DNA of 64,000 bases from Symsagittifera roscoffensis (taxonomy: Eukaryota; Xenacoelomorpha; Acoela; Convolutidae), in NCBI RefSeq assembly GCF_963678635.1, contig NC_087067.1, positions 55,240,456-55,304,455 of the forward strand, written 5' to 3'. A program made the translations under genes and the position numbers. Below are positions 56,671 to 64,000 of the stretch, one piece after another. The notes below the pieces were generated by a model. The model saw nothing but the letters and a program-made list of their open reading frames with translations, ran no database searches and was not told where the DNA came from. Each line of letters begins with the position of its first letter. The stretch's first letter is position 1.

Positions 56671-57837
56671 TGCTACCCGTACTGAATTTTTTGTGCCATT
56701 TCACTGCTGATCATCCATTTAGCAGGGGAGAGAATATTCTCAGGACTCCTCCCCCATTATGCAGGCCTGTTCACAAGTGAGCAAACGTATTTTTCAACAG
56801 ACAGGGTCGGTGGACAAGATCAGATCTGAGTGAGACATGTTTATACCTGCCGCAGACATATTCATGCTTGCCGCAGACATGATAACGCCTGACTGAAAAC
56901 TTGACAAATTCAGACTTGATTACGTCATTTCAGATCTTGCAATATGCTATATATGCATTCAAACAACGTGCATTTTGTGCAGAGTTTGTTTAACGCTCGT
57001 TTTGATTCACAATTTAAGGTTCGCATTCAAACCTGAACTAATCATTCATTTTGAATTAAATTTCCAATTTAAGGCTCAATTTATGGCTCATTCATTTGAG
57101 TTTTATTTCCTCCATTTTCGGGTTCCCCCCTCACGCTGAGGGAATGATTATTGGAGTGGTGGTCAAAAAAACTGATAGACACGGAGGAAATATAATTTAA
57201 CAATCCTTTTTTGGTTTGATCAAATCTTTTTATTCTTTTTTGTTTTGATCAAATCATTTATTTATAAATATCTGAAAAAAAAATTGAAGTAAAATTTCAA
57301 ATTATTGAGCTGAGTTTATGATGTTGTTGCAGTTTAACAAATTTCTTTAATTATCTTATAATACTGAAGATACCAATTTGAAGCCATTTTTTTCTACGAT
57401 TTGAGTCTGTTTTTTAAAAAGAGCGTAGCAAAATCTACCAGCGGACAGCAGAGCAATTTAGATACATTTGGTGAGTTGGAATATGTCGGGTAAAAGTGCT
57501 CAGTTCAGGCATGTAAGCAGGTGTGAGCATGTTCCGATCAGGCGTGGTCATGTATCCTGCAGGTGTGGGCATGTTCAAATCAAGTATGATAATGTATCCC
57601 GCAGGTGTGAGCATATTCAGTTCAGGCACGATCATGTATCCTGCTGGAGTGAGCATGTTCAGTTCAGGCATGATCATGCATCCTGCAGGTGTGAGCATCT
57701 CTTCAGTTAGCACACGTCTGATGCAGGTATGTGCATGCCGAATATAGACATGCTGCACATCAGTTACAGACATGAATTTTGTATGATTTTACAATGATCA
57801 GAAATGATTATGGCCAAAAAGTTCGCTACGGGTAGCA
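56671..57837. mobile_element. Non-autonomous DNA element, 1.17 kb, TGCTACCCGTA ends
   Basis: Ends are TGCTACCCGTA plus a further imperfect inverted match (GAAtTTTTTGtGCCA against GAAcTTTTTGGCCA). The diverged repeat at 60,640-60,700 lacks it and supplies an empty site (gccagcatcattaag). The interior holds a 42-bp minisatellite and no transposase. The right border of the 4.46-kb duplication falls inside it at 56,786. Confidence 0.65.
57521..57700 (+). repeat. 42-bp tandem repeat, four units
   Basis: Units begin at 57,521, 57,563, 57,605 and 57,647 with gtgtgagcatgttcagttca-like sequence and end in atgtatcctgcag. Because 42 is a multiple of three both strands remain open; the ORFs are not called. 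It lies within the 1.17-kb element. Confidence 0.9.
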
Positions 57838-59394
57838 TCAATAAGCAAAACTACAAAAATCATCGAGAGGTAGCTGCATTAAAAAAACTGGGGTAGACGC
57901 TATAAAGCCCGAAAAAAGGTCATAAGAAACTTAAAACCTACAATGGTTTTTAAAATGTAAAATTTTATGCCCTCTTCGATGTACACAAACGGATAGTAAC
58001 CATTTTTTTGCTTTTCAAACTAACTAAAACGAAGCAACTAAATCAAAGCAGTTTGACTCCATTTAGGCTCAAAAATCGGTAACACGAAACAGAAGAACTT
58101 ACACAAAATTGTAGAACATGCACATAGAGAATTTTTAGATACGTCCTTTAAATCACTCAAATCAATGTAGGAAGTCCAATGACAAACAAACTTATCCAAA
58201 AAATTAGACCCAGAACATTGCGCATAAGATCATGCTTTCAATTAACATCATTTAAAGTTGTTTAAGTTTTCGGAAAAAGTTACTTGGGTGAAAAAGCATA
58301 AACAAAGACAATTGACAATGATAAAAAATATCTGAAATAATTGATGCTGTTTTTTCACAAATCATCGGGAGAATTACATTCAAGCTTTCTGAAATATCTT
58401 GTCAAAAACAAGTTACCTTTTCAAAAATTGCCTAGAGAGTAACAAAAAATTAGGTTAGAAAAGCTGACAGAGCTGAAGCAGACACCAAATAAGCTGAAAA
58501 CCATCAGAGCAGTTAAGCAAAAAAATGTCAAAATAAAATTTTGCGTTTGAAACCCACAATTTAACAAGTAAACGGGTTCAGGTGGTTAATTTGAGAGTGA
58601 CTTATGTTTTATAATTAGCATTCCTACTAAAATTACACATGAGCAAAATTATTTACTGGAAAAACTTAGTACCAGCTTGCAACAACATTGCTGATCGCAA
58701 GGGTAGCACAAAGTGGATGCACAGCTTCGCACTACTAATGATATAGTACAAAAGTAGCGTGAAAATTTCGTGGACCCAAATTGAAACAAAAGCAGTTTAA
58801 AAAAAACAAAAAAAAAATGCCAAAAAACTAGATTTACCATAAATTTCAAATGTGTCTCTCATTTTCCATGACCAAAATTCTGTTTGACAAACAGTTATGT
58901 CAACCAGAACAACTAAATGGTAAAAAAGCATCGCAACAGAGCTTAACGAAGCTGTCAGAAAGACGGCAATACTGAAGCAGGCACACAGTGAAAAAAGTGT
59001 TTTCAAGAAAACTTAAAAATTGAAAAAATAGTCCCCTCAAAACAACAAATTACTTAGAAACATTACTCATTCATACGAAGCCATATGAATCCGAGATAAA
59101 AAAAACAAAATCTTTGAAACAAATGAATTAAAAAAAAATTAGAACATATGAAAAAAAGAATGAAAAAATGTATTTCTGCCCATTTATATATACTTATATA
59201 GATCTACCAAATGTTTCGATTATCTAGATAAAAGGTCATAATAGACACACATGCCTAGCGAGAAATTTGAAAAAAAAACCACGGAATAAAACTTGAGATT
59301 CTGAAAAAACATCGACGAATTTGAGCAGACATCATTTTTCGCGCCGAAAAGAAACTGATTTTAAAAAAATAAAACAAAAACGAAATTTCAAGTC
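57838..59394. repeat. Body of dispersed repeat family, diverged
   Basis: Aligns by eye with 60,690-61,580 (shared landmarks: ggggtagacgct, gcccgaaaaa, aaatcactcaaatca, gcgtgaaaatttcgtggacc). It appears to be the continuation of the repeat at 55,764-56,670, split by the 1.17-kb element. No gene. Confidence 0.6.
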
Positions 59395-61580
59395 CCCCTG
59401 AAACTACAATAAACAAAACTTGCAAAGAACAAGAAATCTTGCTTACAGCACAAGAAAAATCCATGATGTGGCAACTAAGTCAACAAAAATTAAGCAGACA
59501 AACGAAAGCTCGACAGTTTAATTTCTACCGGTTTTTCAATGCCAATTTTTTCAATTTCAAGCATACTGAAAAAACAAGGTCCGGCCGAGACTCGAACCCC
59601 AGACTTCAAGGTGCAAAAGCAACAGCAAAATCTTTAGGCGAAGTAGGAAGGAACCTAAAGGATGCAAAAGTTCACTAAAAAAAAGCAAGTTCAACTCCTT
59701 ATTAATTGTAGGAGAAGTTGTTTACGGAAAAAAGTCTATTTCGCGATTTCAAGGCACACTCGATGGTGTAACAACTGAAGAAAATTTGAGAGAGACAAAA
59801 AACTGGAAGGCAAAAAAGAAAAATTGCAGACAGAAAACTGAAAATAGAAAGAATTGCTGTTTCTCTGAGAAAAAAAAAACAATTTCAAAATGACTATTTT
59901 TACAACTTTGACCATTACAATTTTTATCGCGTATTGACAAAAAGATTGATTTTTACTATGATGACTTTTTTGTAAAATTTGTCAAATAGAGAATGATTCT
60001 TACAACTAAATGATACACATCATCATATTAACCAAACACGTCATAAAACTAGCCAATTGAAACGTGCTATGATTGGACTACGTTATGGGCAAAAATGTAT
60101 ATTTCTTAGACAAAAAAAAATCAGGTGAAAAAGGTTGCGTACAAAACGTCTCCAAAACATACTGTCTTGTCAATTTCACCGCCTACACAAAAAATGCTGC
60201 GTCGTCCCCAGTTTGCATAACGCATATGTCTTAAAACGTAAGACCATAGAAAAATGGGGCTTCAACGTATGATTCTTCTTAGCTGGTGCAATTTCTCCAA
60301 TGCTATTTTTTCTATTTCTCAGAAATGCAATTTTCAAAAAAAACTGATTTTTATGACTCTTGTTTTGTCTTTCTGAGGAAAAACAAATTCTGAAAGTCAA
60401 CCTAGATCATACTCTTTCTTGTTTTTAAACAATTTATATCAGCCGAGATGTCCTTATATGTGATATTTAAAAAAGACTGTACAAATAAATCCACCTAATA
60501 AAAACTCATCAACCTTCCAGATTCAAATAGATTCGAAACTTGCGATACAACCCAAATATAGAATGGCAGCTAGCCGAAGCCTACCAGTCGAGAAAAATGC
60601 TGACAAAACGGCAACCAAAAGATTCATACGTTTGTCTCAAATTGAACTCAACGGCGAAAGACAAATGCCAGCATCATTAAGCAATTTGACAAAAATCATC
60701 GAGTGGTAACTGTGTAAAAAAATTGGGGTAGACGCTGTGGAGCCCGAAAAAGGTCATAAAACGCACACGGATAGAAATCAAGTATCGCTCTTCAAAGTAA
60801 GTAAGCCGAGGCAACTAAACCGAAACAATTTGCCACCATTTACGCCGAAAAAACCTGTAACGCAAACAAAGAAGAACTTAACCAAAATTTTCAGATATTT
60901 GAGATAAGCCATGTAAATCACTCAAATCAGAACTTTGAGACAAGTCATTTAAACCACTCAAATCAATATAAAAATCAAGTGACAAACGAAATCATTAAAA
61001 ACATAGACCAAAAAATTTGCGCATAAACTCTTAAATTAAATAATCATCATTTAAAAATTTTCAAGTTTTCAGAAAAAATTACTCGGGTGAAAAAGGACGA
61101 ACAAAGACAATTGAAAATTGACAACACTTAAAATACAATTGAAATTTTGGATGTTGTTTTTTTAAAAACATTTCCAAAAAACTGATTTCAAATTTTCTGA
61201 ATTATTTTGTCATGAAACGAATTACATTCTCAAAAATTGATTGAAAACTGGAAAAATGCATGGATTTTATGAGCCGACAGAGTTGAAATAGACACAAAAT
61301 TATCTGAAAACCATCAGAAACAGTTCAGCTTTTATTGCTAGGAGAGCATAGAGGCGAACCACAGCTATGCACCACTTACAATACAGTTCAAAATAGCATG
61401 AAAAGTTTGTGGACCCAAAAAATACAAAATCAATTATCGAAAAAAAATCAGAAAATTTTTTAAAAAATATGTAGATTTAACATATTTTTCAAAAGTTTAT
61501 CGCAATTTGCCCTAACCTAAATTAAGTTTGACAAACAAAAAACTTCAAAAGAAGAATTTAATGGTAAAAAAAACATCGCA
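59395..61580. repeat. Dispersed repeat family, uninterrupted diverged copy
   Basis: The order matches 24,030-25,120 followed by 57,838-59,030: cttgcttacagcacaagaaa, then the tRNA-like block (59,578-59,665, with GGTTCGAGTCTCGGCCGG on the minus strand), catactgtcttgtcaa, gaccatagaaaaatgg, and the body. Identity is clearly lower than between the duplicated units, so it is an older copy. No gene. Confidence 0.6.
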
Positions 61581-61587
61581 AGGTAAA

Positions 61588-62106
61588 TCAAATCGAGTGT
61601 CTTTGATCCTCCTTTTTGCAATGGCAAAACTTTAATTTTGCTAGTTCATTGTAAAATTGCTTTATATTTTGACTAATTCCGATAGAATTGGTGATATTAC
61701 CGAGGCAGATATTTTTAATTGTTCGGTTGTTTAAAATATCATCGTCTGAAGAAGTGTTTGCCGGAAACTTATCAATGCATACAAAATTTTCTTGAAATGA
61801 TGATTTGTGCAAGAAAAAAACGAACTTCCACTTCAGTAGGCTTTATGGGACATTGATGATTTATGTTTTTGCATAATTAAATCAATGTTAACAAAGAACT
61901 CGATGAATTGTTCGAACACAGTTAAAGGGGAAGGACGATCGTTGTTAAAGAAAGTTGAAGAAAAACTAGGTATTGACAAAGCACTTGATAATTTTCTTTT
62001 AAGCTCATTGAACAGTTTAAAAGTTTGTCTTGAGTAATCGATAAAAATGCCGGATTTGTTGAAATAAATATTCTTTTCTGCAGTTTTGAATCCTTTTTCT
62101 AACTAT
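61588..62106 (-). pseudogene. Coding-like fragment of unknown protein
   Basis: Two open pieces in different frames. The first, 62,106-61,836, reads GIFIDYSRQTFKLFNELKRK and PLTVFEQFIEFFVNID; the second, 61,812-61,588, reads FVCIDKFPANTSSDDDILNN and KQFYNELAKLKFCH. Composition looks protein-coding but the family is not recognised. A TGA and an A-run between the pieces break the frame. Part of it (61,697-61,980) recurs at 63,711-64,000. Confidence 0.35.
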
Positions 62107-62161
62107 CGCCTTGCTCGCTCTTAAAAATAATTTAAATTGTCTGTATCATTTCATCACTCAC

Positions 62162-62425
62162 TCAACTTTTGAGTAATTTATTTCTCTTGGTTTTCAAGTT
62201 ATTTTTTTGATTTGTAAGCAATGGAGGTATTTTTTTTAAAAAGTTTTCACTGTATAATAAGTGCAGAGTGTGATAAAACTTTCCGAATTTTTGATTAGTA
62301 TGTCTTATAATTTTATTATCCAGAACATCCTCAAATTTTGAAAGAAAAAATTCGTGAGCTAGGCAGTAATAACTAAGCATCAGAAATAACTTAAGCTTGT
62401 TTTTCCTCCCAACGTTAGGTAGCAC
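62162..62425 (-). pseudogene. Short ORF, possible upstream piece of the same protein
   Basis: Eighty-seven open residues: KLKLFLMLSYYCLAHEFFLS and KFGKFYHTLHLLYSENFLKK. Same strand and just upstream of the previous fragment, so the two may be one decayed gene. Not recognised. Confidence 0.25.
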
Positions 62426-63317
62426 TGACCTTTTTCGTGAAAAGGTCCTTCAAGTTTGGTCTCTAAAATGTTTTATGGAATGTTTTCAAAAAAAAAGTCG
62501 GAGTAATTTTGAATCTGACCATATTACAGCCAATATGAGAGAATGACACGATAGAAGGAAAAAGGCGCACATATGAGAGGTTGAAAAAAAATGGAACCAC
62601 ACGATTGTTTTTCTCGAACCGAATAATTTCGATTCAGGAATATGTGCCTGTAAATTAGCTGACACTATAGGCTAGGAGTGTTCTTGGGTCAGCAGATGAA
62701 AACACAGCGAGCGGTATGAGTTATTTGAAGAACTTATTTTTCAAGAATTTAATATTTCGCTTTTTCGGCATGAACAGTTTAAATTACAATTAACTTATTT
62801 TGTTAATTATTGCCCGTTCAGTTGTTAAAGCCCAACACAATTTTATCGAATAGAGTCCGTCCGGCTTCATCGAATTGTATCATGTCTATAAAGAGACGAT
62901 CACTGGCGATACCACCAAAATAGCATTGCAAGCTAGCAGACAGAAAAGATAAGGAAGCAACTAAACCCAAACAAAGCGGGAAAATGTTCTAAGAAACCAC
63001 AACTAAAAATGTTGTCTAGAATGATGTTCAGTTTGTGGGAAACAAGTCCGGAAACACATTCGATGGCGTTTAATGAAAATTCAAAAACCATTTTTAGAGT
63101 GAAAAAAAGTGTTGTCATGAAAAAGCTTTGAACTATTACCGATCGACCAAAATTAGGTTATTTAGCCAAAAAACAATCAGTACATGAAAACATGAACACC
63201 AACTACAATGAAATCTGCACACAGCAAAAAAAATCTCAGATGTGGCAATTAAACCGACAAAACACACGCAGACAAATAATAGACCGACTGTTTACTTGAA
63301 AAGGACAACTTCCCGTT
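62426..63317. other. Non-coding AT-rich spacer
   Basis: No supported gene; a short open frame at 62,933-63,118 (minus) has no features. Confidence 0.4.
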
Positions 63318-63410
63318 TGGAAAAAAAACAGGTCAAGGTCAGATTCAAACCCAGGACCTTTGCCGCCCAGGCATATTTGTTACCTCCAGATAAAGCGTGC
63401 CTGAGACACG
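63318..63410 (-). repeat. tRNA-like repeat, distant copy
   Basis: On the minus strand, TATCTGGAGGTAACA (A-box-like) is followed by a CTGGGTTTGAATC B-box-like sequence. Similar in plan to the copies at 24,213 and 59,578, but clearly diverged. Confidence 0.3.
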
Positions 63411-63710
63411 TCGAAATTTGAATTCAGTATGAAATAAAAATTTAAGTGTTCAAGCGTGTTCAAGTGACTCTGTTTAACAAGTTGTTAACCCAAAAAAGTC
63501 TATATTCCGATTTGATAATGCTTCCTAATCGCAAGCGTAACAAAAACAAGCGTAAAATTGCTTTATGTTTTGACTAATTCCGATAGAATTAATGGCAAAA
63601 CTAAGCTTTTGCTAATTCATTCTAAAATTGATTTACGGCAAAACTTTATCTTTTATTAGTTCGTTGTGAAATTGATTAGTATTTTATTTAATTCCGATAG
63701 AATTGATGAT

Positions 63711-64000
63711 ATTACCGAGGCAGATATATTTAATTGTTCGGTTGTTTAAATTATCATCGCCTGAACAAGTGTTTGCCGGAAACTTATCAATGCATACAAA
63801 ATTTTATTGAAATGATGATTTGTGCAAGAAAAAACGAACTTCGACTTCAGTAGGCTTTATGGGACTTTGATGATTTATGTTTTTGCATAATTAAACCAAT
63901 GTTAACAAAGAACTCGATGAATTGTTCAAACACAGTTAAAGGGGAAGGACGATCTTTGTTGAAGAAAGTTGAAGAAAAACTAGGTATTGATAAAGCACTT
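63711..64000 (-). repeat. Second copy of the coding-like fragment, cut by the window end
   Basis: Matches 61,697-61,980 with few changes, including one fewer A in the run near 63,830. Preceded at 63,540-63,710 by two or three short repeats of ttttgactaattccgataga. Continues past the window. Confidence 0.7.

Larger units (their letters stand above)
25235..56786 (+). repeat. 4.46-kb unit, copy 2, split by the giant element
   Basis: The left part is 25,235-28,674 and the right part 55,762-56,786, together about 4.46 kb. They join exactly as copy 1 does at 24,211-24,214 once the 27,087-base insertion and one AA are removed. Copy 2 differs from copy 1 by a local change near 27,470, where a 27-base stretch beginning taactatgatttaagg is tandemly doubled, replacing the start of the carboxylase homology. 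The assembly could also have placed two alleles (empty and occupied) in a row. Confidence 0.9.

Noticed and set aside
57435-57773. Repeat protein with 14-residue units on both strands
   Set aside because: It is a consequence of the 42-bp tandem repeat.

Overview
The window is animal-like, almost certainly from an invertebrate, and consists nearly entirely of mobile DNA. Evidence for an animal: GT-AG introns of 65 to about 1,030 bases, a fragment of eukaryotic acetyl-CoA carboxylase, metazoan-type gypsy and jockey-like retroelements, and a SET domain of Suv4-20 type. Splice-acceptor-like sequences lie 3-36 bases upstream of several start codons, which would fit a lineage with spliced-leader trans-splicing; the species cannot be named from the sequence.

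Layout. (1) 1-3,514: non-coding leader with a 69-bp tandem repeat and a 1.7-kb array of a 14-bp minisatellite. (2) 3,515-12,204: a gypsy/Ty3-like retroelement (gag with two zinc knuckles, protease, RT, RNase H, a large acidic spacer, DD35E integrase) followed by a downstream ORF resembling a TARG1/OARD1-type macro domain; it carries many stops and frameshifts. (3) 12,700-21,024: a second plus-strand, purine-rich, frameshifted coding block with a coiled coil, an SGNH-hydrolase domain and large proteins I do not recognise. It may be the 3' part of the same giant retroelement; no LTR pair was found. (4) 20,777-25,236: an AT-rich 4.46-kb unit holding a jockey-type LINE 3' end and an acetyl-CoA carboxylase pseudogene fragment. 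It is present a second time from 25,235, nearly identical, and the second copy is split by (5), an insertion at 28,675-55,761. (6) 56,671-64,000: a 1.17-kb non-autonomous DNA element, diverged repeats, tRNA-like repeats and a broken coding-like segment.

The central object is the 27,087-bp insertion at 28,675-55,761. The unbroken copy of the 4.46-kb unit shows its empty site: 12-bp perfect terminal inverted repeats (CCCGGGTTGACC) flanked by a 2-bp AA duplication. Both ends carry clustered palindromic subterminal repeats. Inside, a minus-strand cluster encodes a three-exon, 1,039-residue protein fusing a Suv4-20-like SET domain to a CACTA/EnSpm-like (DUF4218-like) transposase, then two BEN-domain-like proteins and a small basic protein. 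The rest is cargo: an unknown two-exon gene, a frameshifted unknown gene inside a dispersed repeat, satellites, MITEs and a dead LINE.

Inferred working model: the transposase part moves the element, BEN proteins may bind the subterminal repeats as TnpA does in plant CACTA elements, and the SET domain may modify chromatin at the element or target. The core transposase and BEN1 reading frames are intact and the flanking copies differ by only a handful of bases, so insertion appears recent. A heterozygous insertion assembled as a false tandem duplication would give the same picture.
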